Below are positions 35,908 through 44,558 of a stretch of DNA of 64,000 bases, in pieces. The stretch is from CAYZGU01 sp964478165 (GTDB taxonomy: Bacteria > Poribacteria > WGA-4E > JAJDTR01). The translations under genes and the position numbers were made by a program. How positions within the stretch are numbered: position 1 is the first letter of the stretch; each line of letters opens with the position of its first letter. A model generated the notes under the pieces. The model was not told the DNA's origin. It made no database searches and saw nothing but the letters and a program-made list of their open reading frames with translations. The stretch lies in the NCBI GenBank assembly GCA_964478165.1, contig CAYZGU010000020.1:31953-95952 (forward strand). Direction: 5' to 3'.

Positions 35908-36654
35908 TTAACCGTGAATGGCATCTGTGAACTGTTTGATTAATGAACCGGAATCGCTGTTTTCGATGGCCGTGCCGGTTACGATAAAGTCAGCTCCCGC
36001 TTCTACCTTTTGGGCTGCTATTTCCGGGGTGGCAATACCGCCACCGACGATAATTGGGATGTTCACCCGTTCCTTTATAGCAGAGATCATCGGATTGGGC
36101 ACGGGACATTCTACACCACTTCCTGCTTCGAGGTAGACTAATTGCATGCCGAGATACTCCGCGGCGAGTGCGTGTGCCCATGCGATATCAAACTTGTCGC
36201 GTGGGAGTGGTGTTGTGCCGCTCATGAACCCCACGGATGTCTGTTGGCCACTGTCAATGAGCATATAACCTGTCGGAATTGATTCAATTGCGTGTTCTCT
36301 TAGTCGCGGCGCAGCCTTAACCTGCTCTCCAATGAGAAAATTGGCGTTTCGACCGCTGATTAAACTTAGGAATAGAATTGCATCAGCGTGCGGGGATAGG
36401 TGCATGGCATCGCCGGGAAATAGGATTATTGGCAAGCGTGATTCTTTTTTTAGCGTTTTTGCAACAGGATTAAGATCCGTTGTCAGGAAACTACCGCCTA
36501 GAAGAATTGCATCTGTCTGAGCATCTTCAGCTTGGTGTACGAGCGCGACACAATCCGAGACAGAAAACTCATCAGGATCGATAAGAACAAGATGGCCTGC
36601 ATCAAATGTTGTAGTGACCTCTCGTAGATGATTGAGAACGGAAGTAAATTCCAT
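35908..36654 (-). CDS. Geranylgeranylglyceryl phosphate synthase (GGGPS/PcrB family)
   Basis: 248 residues, a TIM-barrel prenyltransferase that joins sn-glycerol-1-phosphate to a polyprenyl diphosphate by an ether bond, the first committed step of archaeal membrane lipids. Family marks: LVLIDPDE (23-29), LLGGS (51-55), FLSLISGRNANFLIG (95-109), PTGYMLIDSG (127-136), the glycerol-phosphate loop YLEAGSG (174-180), VGGGI (203-207) and GADFIVTGTAI (220-230). Length and LSLISGRN match the group II enzymes of archaea and Bacteroidetes-type bacteria rather than Bacillus PcrB. Chain-length preference cannot be read. A DGGGP-synthase-like gene lies 1.9 kb upstream on the same strand. Confidence 0.92.
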   Translation of the reverse strand: MEFTSVLNHLREVTTTFDAGHLVLIDPDEFSVSDCVALVHQAEDAQTDAILLGGSFLTTDLNPVAKTLKKESRLPIILFPGDAMHLSPHADAILFLSLISGRNANFLIGEQVKAAPRLREHAIESIPTGYMLIDSGQQTSVGFMSGTTPLPRDKFDIAWAHALAAEYLGMQLVYLEAGSGVECPVPNPMISAIKERVNIPIIVGGGIATPEIAAQKVEAGADFIVTGTAIENSDSGSLIKQFTDAIHG

Positions 36655-37201
36655 GAGAGTATTAACGTTAGGGCTATTTGAGCCTGGTTCCTTAAGCTTC
36701 GCGTTTCATGTGATGGGACGAGTATCAAACCCAGCCTACAAGAATCAAATGCCTCAATTCTAGAAGCAATCGGGGTTGGTGGCGTAGCACGGTCTTGAAT
36801 ATTTGAGCCATGGTGACTTTTTCACAATGGGCATTTTCGGTATAAGCTCGGCACATCTATCTAAAGACGCTATCACTGAGTTTGAGCACGCCATATCGAA
36901 GCGAGAGATGTGCTTAAAATTGTTTTCTATTTGTGTATTCCAAAGCTTTTGGCAGCTACTGAGAAGCGCTCCGTGGAGACGTTACCGATTTGGATGCCCT
37001 GGCAAATAGCTACACACTCTCTGGAATGGCTGCAAAGTTCTTGGTTAACGAGAATCATAGGTCGTCCCCCTTTTGAGAACGGAAGTTCTAGCTGAGACGT
37101 TTCTAGATTGAATCCGATTTCGCAAATATTGCAGTGAAAAATTAAGAAATTGGTAGAACCTGATGCATGATTATCTGAACTTTAGAAGAGCGTGGTTACT
37201 T
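36655..37201. other. Intergenic region upstream of GGGP synthase
   Basis: About 550 bases. Only short frames without ribosome sites; no RNA gene, repeat or terminator recognised. Confidence 0.4.
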
Positions 37202-38524
37202 CTAGAGCGATGTTTTTATCTCACGACGACGCACCTGTTCGTAGAGTAACACGCCGGCTGCGACTCCTACATTTAGTGACGACTGTCCTGGAGCCATTGG
37301 TATCACTACTTGGTCTGTGCAAAGCCCCGAGATTTCCTTTCGGATGCCCTCGTTTTCATTCCCGATTACGAATGCGAGTGGTGGGGAAAGCTCAAGTTCA
37401 TATAGTTGTTTGTTTGCTTTAGAGCTTGTTGCAAGAAGGCTGAAGCCCCTGGATGTCAGGGCTTTGAAATAGTCTTCAACGTTCGAACAGTGTAATAGCG
37501 GAATTCGTCCAACAGCACCGCGCGATGCCCTAATGCAGTTTTTGTGAAATGGGCTCGCACCTTTGCCTATGAGTACTATACCATCTACACCAGCGGCATC
37601 TCCGGTGCGAAGAACCATTCCAAGATTGTCCGGATTGGCGATGCTGTCAACGATGAGTAGTACTGTTTCGGGGCCGAGGTAGAAATCCCTTGCGTCGCGG
37701 TAAGTCATGTGTACTGCAGCCATCACTTGTGGTACAGGCCTAGTCGCTGTAACCGATTCCATCACGCCGCTGTTCACCGAATGACAATCTACACCTTCCT
37801 GGTAAGCGCGATTAAAAAACATGTTGCTTTCAGGTGAAGCTAATTGGTCTGGTGTGAATAGGATTGTTTCCACCGGTAGTCCGTCAACCACAGCGCGCAT
37901 TACGAGCGTCATACCCTCGACGACGAACTTCGATCTTTCCAGTCTTCCCTTCAGAGAGGCAAGTTGTCGGAATTCAGCAACAACAGGATCTTTTCGCTTA
38001 GAAATTGGCGGCACGTTAGAGATCTCTCCACTCTTTCTGTTAAGGTATGTGGACCGATGGATTTTCTCGCTGCCTCGCTTAATTCCAGGATAGTAGTCGT
38101 TTTTTGCTTTCGGAAGATCATACTTCGTCAGCATCTCTGTGAGTCCGTTAAACATCCATGTGCGTTTGCAACGAAAGAGTCCGACCTTTCCGCGCGGAAA
38201 GGATAATAGGAGATCCTTGAGTGCACGTTCGTTAGTTGCTGCTATCTCAATTTCCAGATCCGCATCGCATTTTTGCGTTGGTGTTAGAATCATTACCCCT
38301 TCAAGTTGGGGCCAACCAGAGACGAAGAGTTGATAGTTGTTGCGCCATTCGCCGGTGCCCTGATAGTGATGGTAATCCTCTTTTAACACTAGCCCCAAGC
38401 TCGAACTGTTTGCCTCTCTTGCTGCGTTTTCCGAAGACAGGGCTCCATGTGGAGCAGACTGTGCGGGTTCAAGTAGGTAAAGAAATTCGATTATTGCCTC
38501 GTAATCCTTGGTTTCAGCCGACAT
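37202..38524 (-). CDS. SpoU/TrmH-family RNA 2'-O-methyltransferase with N-terminal extension
   Basis: 440 residues. The C-terminal 250 are a SpoU (SPOUT) methyltransferase with its substrate-binding domain: ERSKFVVEGMTLVMRAV, then motif 1 DSIANPDNLGMVLRTGDAAGV, motif 2 VIGNENEGI and motif 3 IPMAPGQSSLNVGVAAGVLLYE, which form the SAM-binding knot. It should 2'-O-methylate a tRNA or rRNA ribose. Residues 1-180 belong to no family I recognise; they are soluble with several Trp/Tyr and no obvious motif. It starts 30 bp after the UbiA gene, so is probably in the same transcript. Confidence 0.85.
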   Translation of the reverse strand: MSAETKDYEAIIEFLYLLEPAQSAPHGALSSENAAREANSSSLGLVLKEDYHHYQGTGEWRNNYQLFVSGWPQLEGVMILTPTQKCDADLEIEIAATNERALKDLLLSFPRGKVGLFRCKRTWMFNGLTEMLTKYDLPKAKNDYYPGIKRGSEKIHRSTYLNRKSGEISNVPPISKRKDPVVAEFRQLASLKGRLERSKFVVEGMTLVMRAVVDGLPVETILFTPDQLASPESNMFFNRAYQEGVDCHSVNSGVMESVTATRPVPQVMAAVHMTYRDARDFYLGPETVLLIVDSIANPDNLGMVLRTGDAAGVDGIVLIGKGASPFHKNCIRASRGAVGRIPLLHCSNVEDYFKALTSRGFSLLATSSKANKQLYELELSPPLAFVIGNENEGIRKEISGLCTDQVVIPMAPGQSSLNVGVAAGVLLYEQVRRREIKTSL

Positions 38525-38554
38525 CCTGCCGACACCTCTAGAAGTATAACCATT

Positions 38555-39421
38555 CTATACGAAAGATCCAATGTAGATGACTCCGATCCCGACAAAAATG
38601 TCCCATTTCATCCACTTCTGGACTTTGGCACTGCTTTCTTTCGATGAATCTTTCCATAGGTGAAAGGCAAGACAGATTAATACGAAATCGACACCGATAA
38701 CAACCAAGACCAGATAATACCACGGATACCAATCCAACAAATATGGAATGGGGCTAAAGAGAATGACCGATGCCATGAAGACTATGGCCATAAGTACGGC
38801 GAACGGTTTGCTGATTACGGCAATTGTATAGGCAGCGTACTGCGAATCTCCTTCTACATCTTCCAGGTCCTTGACGATTTCGCGTGCGGTTGTAAATAAA
38901 AGTGCAAAGGTTGCCGGAGCAAACGTACCGTGTAGAGACTCTACAGCGACACCTCCCGTAATGAAGGTTAGCCCAGTCAGTAAACCTACTACGAAATTGC
39001 CGGCTATGGGGGTTCGCTTAAGCCAGCGGGCATATGCAATCAGGCATATCGAGACACCTATGGCGATTGCACCAGCATGCCGGTTGACAAAAGCCCCAAG
39101 AGCTATCCCCATGACAATTAACGTGATAGCAAAAATCCGCACGTTCTTTCGCTGAATTCGTCCGCGGGGAATTGGACGTTGAGGTTTGTTAATTCGATCG
39201 ATATCAGAATCATAGTAGTCATTGATTGCGTTTCCGGCCGACAATAGCAGCACTGCCGAAACCCCCGCTGTCAATACATCAAGGTTCATAAAGGCTTCCA
39301 ACTCATCTTTGAGGGCAAACATTGCCCCCAAGAGAACCGAGACAAGCGTAATAACACCATTCAAAGGACGCGAAAGTTCTACATATGGTAGTAACCGAGT
39401 GGTGAGCCGAAGCTGGTCCAT
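38555..39421 (-). CDS. UbiA-family prenyltransferase, digeranylgeranylglyceryl-phosphate-synthase-like
   Basis: 288-residue integral membrane enzyme with about eight helices. The first Asp-rich motif is NAINDYYDSDIDRINKP followed by QRPIPRG (64-87), the second is REIVKDLEDVEGD (180-192). The wording NDYYDxxIDxINKPxRPIPxG plus REIxKDxEDVEGD is that of archaeal DGGGP synthase, which adds a second prenyl chain to GGGP, and differs from UbiA, MenA and CyoE. With GGGPS nearby it suggests an archaeal-type ether-lipid or a related prenyl-glycerol pathway. Quinone or chlorophyll-type prenyl transfer remains possible. Confidence 0.82.
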   Translation of the reverse strand: MDQLRLTTRLLPYVELSRPLNGVITLVSVLLGAMFALKDELEAFMNLDVLTAGVSAVLLLSAGNAINDYYDSDIDRINKPQRPIPRGRIQRKNVRIFAITLIVMGIALGAFVNRHAGAIAIGVSICLIAYARWLKRTPIAGNFVVGLLTGLTFITGGVAVESLHGTFAPATFALLFTTAREIVKDLEDVEGDSQYAAYTIAVISKPFAVLMAIVFMASVILFSPIPYLLDWYPWYYLVLVVIGVDFVLICLAFHLWKDSSKESSAKVQKWMKWDIFVGIGVIYIGSFV

Positions 39422-39977
39422 GTCAAAGGGATTCTATCTAACGGGGTTCAAGACTAAAAGTCGATACCGTCTATCGGACTTCATGGACAATAGTTTGTCC
39501 AAACAGCTGTTGATATTGGCCATCGGAGATGGCAACGTCTGAACCTCTTCCTGAGTGTGTTATTTTGCTGAGGGAGCATATGAAGATCAATCAAGCAAAA
39601 GTCGCACTCAAAATTATGTTGGATGACGTTCAATAGGAGCCTGGTCGTCGTTGGAGAGTTCAGCAGCTTCACCGAAGGCATAAACGCTATGCGACCGGTA
39701 CGCTACTACAGGCACAATTCGCTCAGATTACGCGGAACTGTATTGCACCATGCGCACTGGGTTCGGGCTAATCGCAACTAGACTTCAGTGGATGTGGAGT
39801 ACGATGTGGTTTCTTAAACGCTCCTTAATCTCTTATAACATGACGCGATTTTACCCAGAAATTAGGTTGTTCAGATGAAGCCTGTGGAGCAGGCAGTATA
39901 ATAAGACATGAGAAACGCTAGGCATGTCTGTAGATGCCTTAGTGAACTGATGTAGATCTGGTCTCGTTATTTCCAGT
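39422..39977. other. Intergenic region between the two UbiA-family genes
   Basis: About 555 bases. No frame with a ribosome site, no RNA gene and no terminator recognised. Confidence 0.4.
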
Positions 39978-41015
39978 TTACGCTTTCGGACTGGGATATG
40001 CGATTCCAAATCTAATACCATAGTACCACCGAACGGAAAGTAAAGCGGTAACAAATAGCACAAAATAGAGCGGAATGACCATACAGGTGATAAGCGAAAG
40101 CACAAGGATGCCAACACGCGTGGCCAGAATGATGATTCGGCGTGTCGGTTTGATGTTCATATATAAGAAGAATGGGAAACAAATCACGCTCGTGATGAAC
40201 ACAATCATATCTTGGAGGAGCCATGCCGATGAAATTGCAAGCCCCAATAGAACCAAACTTAGCTGACAGGAGCGTTTCAAGCCTAATAGAATACCAATTG
40301 TAAGATCTCCGTGCGCTTGATCTCCCTTTATATCCGGGAGTGTTGTGTTGACGAAAGCTGCTCCAACGCAAAATACGTAAGGAATCGCCTGTTGTAGGGC
40401 GTCCGGGTCTAATGTAGAGGTTGTCGTCCATCCTATGAGGAATGCAATACAGCCATAGCCGATCGCGTTGGCCAGAAGATCAAGAACCGGCCTCGCCTTC
40501 AAGCGAATTGGAGGCATAGAATAGCTCCAGCCGAGAGCAAAAGAAATGGCAATGAGACTTAAATAACCGGTATTATGATGAAACTGCGTAATTGCCCAGA
40601 CGATGGAACCAAAACACAGTAGAGACGCCTCCAACTTCACAAGCGGTAATTTTACATAGCCGTTTGCGACTAAATAGAGCTTGTTATTCGCACGATCTGT
40701 CTTGCGGTCCGAAATTTGGTTGATGATATATGCCGCACCTGACAACATTGAATATAAACCTAGTGTCGTCCAAACGCGTGGGTTGAGGCTAAGATTAACG
40801 GGAATTTCCAATCCTAAATTCCCAATTTTCAAGGAATGGAAAGCGTGTGCTGAGCTGCGATAATGACCGAGAAGTACGAGAGTCCAAACTGGAAACAGCA
40901 GCGTCGGGCGAAGAACAGCGATGTAGTCTAGTAGTTGCCACGCGCAGCCCAAGGTGTTCTTGCGCTTGCTAGATTCTTTATTATTGCTCGATTGTGAATT
41001 AACAGATTCTTCCAT
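39978..41015 (-). CDS. Second UbiA-family prenyltransferase
   Basis: 345 residues with about eight transmembrane helices and a hydrophilic N-terminus of about 25. The Asp motifs are N-x3-D-x3-D at 99-107 (NQISDRKTD, followed by NKL) and DIKGD at 228-232. Both catalytic motifs are complete, so it should be active. It diverges from the neighbouring DGGGPS-like enzyme, and its SMPPIRLKARPVLD segment resembles bacterial UbiA enzymes of unknown acceptor. Only 24 bp separate it from the deacetylase gene upstream, so it probably belongs to the lpxD transcript. Confidence 0.8.
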   Translation of the reverse strand: MEESVNSQSSNNKESSKRKNTLGCAWQLLDYIAVLRPTLLFPVWTLVLLGHYRSSAHAFHSLKIGNLGLEIPVNLSLNPRVWTTLGLYSMLSGAAYIINQISDRKTDRANNKLYLVANGYVKLPLVKLEASLLCFGSIVWAITQFHHNTGYLSLIAISFALGWSYSMPPIRLKARPVLDLLANAIGYGCIAFLIGWTTTSTLDPDALQQAIPYVFCVGAAFVNTTLPDIKGDQAHGDLTIGILLGLKRSCQLSLVLLGLAISSAWLLQDMIVFITSVICFPFFLYMNIKPTRRIIILATRVGILVLSLITCMVIPLYFVLFVTALLSVRWYYGIRFGIAYPSPKA

Positions 41016-41039
41016 TTTCGGATTTGCCCATAGTTTTCT

Positions 41040-42011
41040 TCACATCCGAACCCGATTCAGATACGCCAAACGGTTTATTAGTCTGTTTTTTAAGCACTCT
41101 AGCTTGAAGCGGGAGTGCCCTGCCAAACCAAGTTTCGCTTGAAACGTCCGGTGTGTATCGTGTCGATAGATTGCTATACGTGGAAAACGGTACAAAGACT
41201 GATTAGTAGCTATCTGGCCCGGAGTTAAGCTAAAGGCGATGCGATAGCCAGCCGATTTAACTCTATCCATCGCCTTAGGGTTTACGCACCCATATGGGTA
41301 TGCAAAACTCAAAATCGGCTGATGGATTAGTTCTTCTAGTCGGGTCTTCGATTCCTGTAGCTCGACCTTAGTGTTTGAATGGTTGCAGAGCGTTAGAAAA
41401 CGATGATACATACCATGAGAGGCAATCCCAAATCCATTACTGGAAAGGGTTCGGATTTGTTCGTTACTTAGGTGCCGGGATCTCTTCAGGCGCAATCGGA
41501 CATCCCACGTGTTCAACTTACCGATGTAGCCTGCGAGGACAAAGACCGTTGCGGTCAGGCCGTATTTCTTTAGAATTGGATAGGCCGAAGTGTAAAAATC
41601 CTCATATCCATCATCAAAAGTGATTGCGACTGGACGGGGTGGTAAATTAGGAGCTTCAACCCATTTGTGTGCCGAATGTTCTTTGGAATGAGAAAGAGTG
41701 TGTGTCCTACAGTCTTGGTTGGCTAAAGATGAGGATATTTGCCGCGAACGAACGGATGGGAACTCAGACCTGTTTGAGGCTATGTCGTGGTGGTGAATCC
41801 GCTCAAGCGCTTGTATTAGACAATCGACAGTGATAGCAGAGTATCCTTGGTCGGCGAGAAATCGCATCTGATGTTCAAAGGCCTGGGGGTGAACCGAGCC
41901 TACACCAAGTTCAAACCCAGAATCAATCTTATGATATGCCAATACCGGGATAGCCATGTCGGACAGCTGCTCAGCGATATGGGGTGGTAGTTTATTCAGA
42001 TGCCTTCTCAT
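41040..42011 (-). CDS. Polysaccharide deacetylase (NodB-type)
   Basis: 323 residues, carbohydrate esterase family 4. Motif 1 is ITFDDGYED (catalytic Asp and metal Asp), motif 2 is ASHGMYH (metal His pair), motif 3 is FAYPYG. A variable insertion of about 50 residues rich in Ser and His precedes motif 1. No signal peptide or membrane helix is visible at this start. The start ATG 42011 overlaps the end of lpxD by 20 bases, so it is translationally linked to lipid A synthesis; a sugar of the envelope is a plausible substrate. Confidence 0.85.
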   Translation of the reverse strand: MRRHLNKLPPHIAEQLSDMAIPVLAYHKIDSGFELGVGSVHPQAFEHQMRFLADQGYSAITVDCLIQALERIHHHDIASNRSEFPSVRSRQISSSLANQDCRTHTLSHSKEHSAHKWVEAPNLPPRPVAITFDDGYEDFYTSAYPILKKYGLTATVFVLAGYIGKLNTWDVRLRLKRSRHLSNEQIRTLSSNGFGIASHGMYHRFLTLCNHSNTKVELQESKTRLEELIHQPILSFAYPYGCVNPKAMDRVKSAGYRIAFSLTPGQIATNQSLYRFPRIAIYRHDTHRTFQAKLGLAGHSRFKLECLKNRLINRLAYLNRVRM

Positions 42012-43047
42012 CGCTTTGTCGTAGTTGAAATTCTAATTCGGCGACACGTTTCTGAAGCTGCACAAACTCTGATGGTAACTTGTGCCAAGCACCTTGAATT
42101 CGCATTTCCTGAGCATGAGGCCGTGCTGGAAAACCGGAAACACAACTGCCAGCTGGCATGTTCTTGGTCACGCCTGATTTTGCGAAGATAACACTATCCT
42201 CCCCGATCGTCATGTGCCCTACAACCCCTGCTTGTCCTGCAACAGTTACACGGTTTTTAAGTACGCTACTTCCAGCAATGCCGACTTGTGCGGCCAGACG
42301 ACAATCCTCACCTACCACAACGTTATGCGCAATTTGCACCAGGTTGTCAATCTTGGTCCCACGTTTGATTACCGTTGCGCCATTTGTCATCGTTGCCCGG
42401 TCAATCGTAGTGTTGGCACCAATTTCAACGTCATCTTCAATGACGACTGTTCCGATCTGTGGGATTTTGTGATGTCTATCGCTGACCGTTGCAAAGCCAA
42501 ACCCATCGCTTCCAATGACTGCGCCGCAGTGGATTATGACGCGATTTCCGATTTTAATCTCTTCGCGGATCGTCACCCGTGGATAAACCAGTGCGTGATT
42601 CCCGATTTTGGAATCTTGGCCAATATACACAAACGGACTAATAATGGTATCATCGCCAATTTCCGCATTGTCTCCTATGTATGCATAGGCCTGAATGGAC
42701 ACGCGTTCTCCAAAATGAACATTCTGGCCGATTATAGCGGTTTCGTGAATTCCAAACTCGGTTCTCCGGTTCTTGCGCCAGGAAAACATTTCTAGCACTT
42801 TAACGAATGAAAGATACGGATCGGGAACTCGAATCGTTGTTTTTCCATTGTACCTGATGTCAGGACCAATGATTATCGCGGAGGCTTTTGTGTTTCCTAT
42901 CTCACTGCGATACTTCGCGTTGGCAACGAATGTTATTTCGTTGGGCTGGGCTTCCTTAATTCCCGAAACCCCCGTAATCTCAAGTTGACCATCACCACAT
43001 AAATCTCCGCCGATTAGCTCAGAAATTTCCTTCAGAGTTTTTACCAT
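41992..43047 (-). CDS. lpxD: UDP-3-O-acylglucosamine N-acyltransferase LpxD
   Basis: 351 residues. LpxD adds the N-linked 3-hydroxyacyl chain in lipid A synthesis. The N-terminal uridine-binding domain (1-100) is followed by left-handed beta-helix hexapeptide repeats (about 103-290) and a C-terminal helix. The catalytic His is His241 in VQIAHNVVVGEDC; GSDGFGFA (179-186) is also characteristic. ATG 43047 follows GGGGG. It sits in the bamA-skp-lpxD order seen in many Gram-negative bacteria. lpxA, fabZ and others are not in this window. Confidence 0.95.
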   Translation of the reverse strand: MVKTLKEISELIGGDLCGDGQLEITGVSGIKEAQPNEITFVANAKYRSEIGNTKASAIIIGPDIRYNGKTTIRVPDPYLSFVKVLEMFSWRKNRRTEFGIHETAIIGQNVHFGERVSIQAYAYIGDNAEIGDDTIISPFVYIGQDSKIGNHALVYPRVTIREEIKIGNRVIIHCGAVIGSDGFGFATVSDRHHKIPQIGTVVIEDDVEIGANTTIDRATMTNGATVIKRGTKIDNLVQIAHNVVVGEDCRLAAQVGIAGSSVLKNRVTVAGQAGVVGHMTIGEDSVIFAKSGVTKNMPAGSCVSGFPARPHAQEMRIQGAWHKLPSEFVQLQKRVAELEFQLRQSDEKASE

Positions 43048-43135
43048 TTTGCCCCCATTCGGACAACAGGACAGTCGAACAATTATTCATGATTAATCCA
43101 TAATTGTCATGCCGCCCATTTCCTCCTCTTGAATT

Positions 43136-43717
43136 TTATTGGGGAGTTTCCGATTTGTCGGACTCATTTTCACCGGATTCAGATGACGGTGATTTTTCAT
43201 ATCGCTCATCTAGTGTTTCAAGGACAATCTCGGTTAAATCGTATTTGGAATCGACATAGAGTGTGACTAGGCGTTTTTCGAGAACAAGACTGTATCCTTG
43301 GCTTTCACCAATCTCTCCAATCACTGTTTCAATCTCTTTTAGAATCGGCTCTACAAGCTCCTTCTGCTTTGCCAGGATTGATTCTTGACCAATTTCCAAT
43401 TCACTTTGATACTCCTGCTTTTTTAGCCGAATGTCGTTTTCTATGCTTTCGGTCTGAGGATCGTCAAGAAAGAGTTTCTGTTTTGTTAGTCGCTCCTCCA
43501 TTGTCACGATTTCTTCTCTCAGATTTTCTAGTTCGCCGCGCAGGCGATTTTCAGCGCTCTTCAGGACTTTATCAGCTACCTTGGCTCTCTGATACTCTTC
43601 AAAGACCTTTTGTGTGTCGACAACACCAAATCTAAATTGATTCTGTGCAGCTGCACGCGCCGCTAGCGCAGATATGCCGATTGCAATAGTGATGTATAAT
43701 ATCGATTTTCGATTCAT
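43136..43717 (-). CDS. skp: OmpH/Skp-family periplasmic chaperone
   Basis: 193 residues: signal peptide (ending ARAAAQ), the beta-strand FRFGVVDTQKVFEEY and a long Glu/Lys-rich coiled-coil hairpin (about 45-150), then the strand GYSLVLEKRLVTLYVDSKYDLTEIVLETL. The acidic tail after 175 is extra. Skp shields outer-membrane proteins on their way to the Bam complex. It lies between bamA and lpxD as usual. ATG 43717 has AAGGA upstream. Confidence 0.9.
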   Translation of the reverse strand: MNRKSILYITIAIGISALAARAAAQNQFRFGVVDTQKVFEEYQRAKVADKVLKSAENRLRGELENLREEIVTMEERLTKQKLFLDDPQTESIENDIRLKKQEYQSELEIGQESILAKQKELVEPILKEIETVIGEIGESQGYSLVLEKRLVTLYVDSKYDLTEIVLETLDERYEKSPSSESGENESDKSETPQ

Positions 43718-44558
43718 ATGTCAATCCTTACCATTATTTAGATTAAAAGTTGATGATTGGTCTATCGCTCTGGAGCCCCTCTGTGACCGATTAAGAATCC
43801 AATTGCATGTGCACACTATCCGCATCTAGCCTATTAAGGTATCCTAGCTATCTGGTGAAGAGATGTTGGCACAAACGAGGGTTTGATACGCCCATTATAG
43901 CGAAGAGGTGTCTAGAAGGTGGTAGTCTTTCATTGAAGTGATGTCATAGTTTGTGTCAGTAATAGAACTGGCCTTGATTGTGCCAGAGGGCCTTCCTCAT
44001 CAGTTTTTCGCCTCCTATTCTACAAGCCGAACTTGGCAGGACATCATCGGGTGAAATGTCTGGACACGTTTCGTATTCCAGCGACTAGTGCCCTAGTTTT
44101 TGTGACCCATAGGCAGCACGCCTCGCTCATAGGTTTATGACCAATATAGAGCAGACTGGAACGTGAAAAAACATAGCTTGTTCCAATTGCCTGTCGAAAG
44201 TTTGGCGATGGTGGGCTCAAGTCGTCATCGCCAGTGATTGTGCTGATGCGAGTACCGAAGGATACATTCTAGCGTTCGGTGTCGCTCACATGAGCAGTCG
44301 GGGTGTTCTGAGTGAATCTCAGCAAAGCACCCACATGCGGCTTTGTGTCCTATCCGACGCGTCGTAGCGGTTCAATGGCAGATACTGCCATGGTACTGTA
44401 ATGGCCCGACTTCTAGTTGCCGTTCTGATATCTTGATGCTTCTGTCAGCAGGCCTGTTGGACTTTATTCTGTGAGTGTTTTTGGAGCAGGACCTAGAGGG
44501 ACGTCAAGAGGTCTATGTTGTTGCTAGCATTACCCCAAGCTCTTAATCGGGATGCTTT
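43718..44558. other. 840 bp region between bamA and skp
   Basis: Genes on both sides point the same way and are normally adjacent. The region has no open frame with a ribosome site and no recognised RNA gene, repeat or terminator. Confidence 0.45.
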
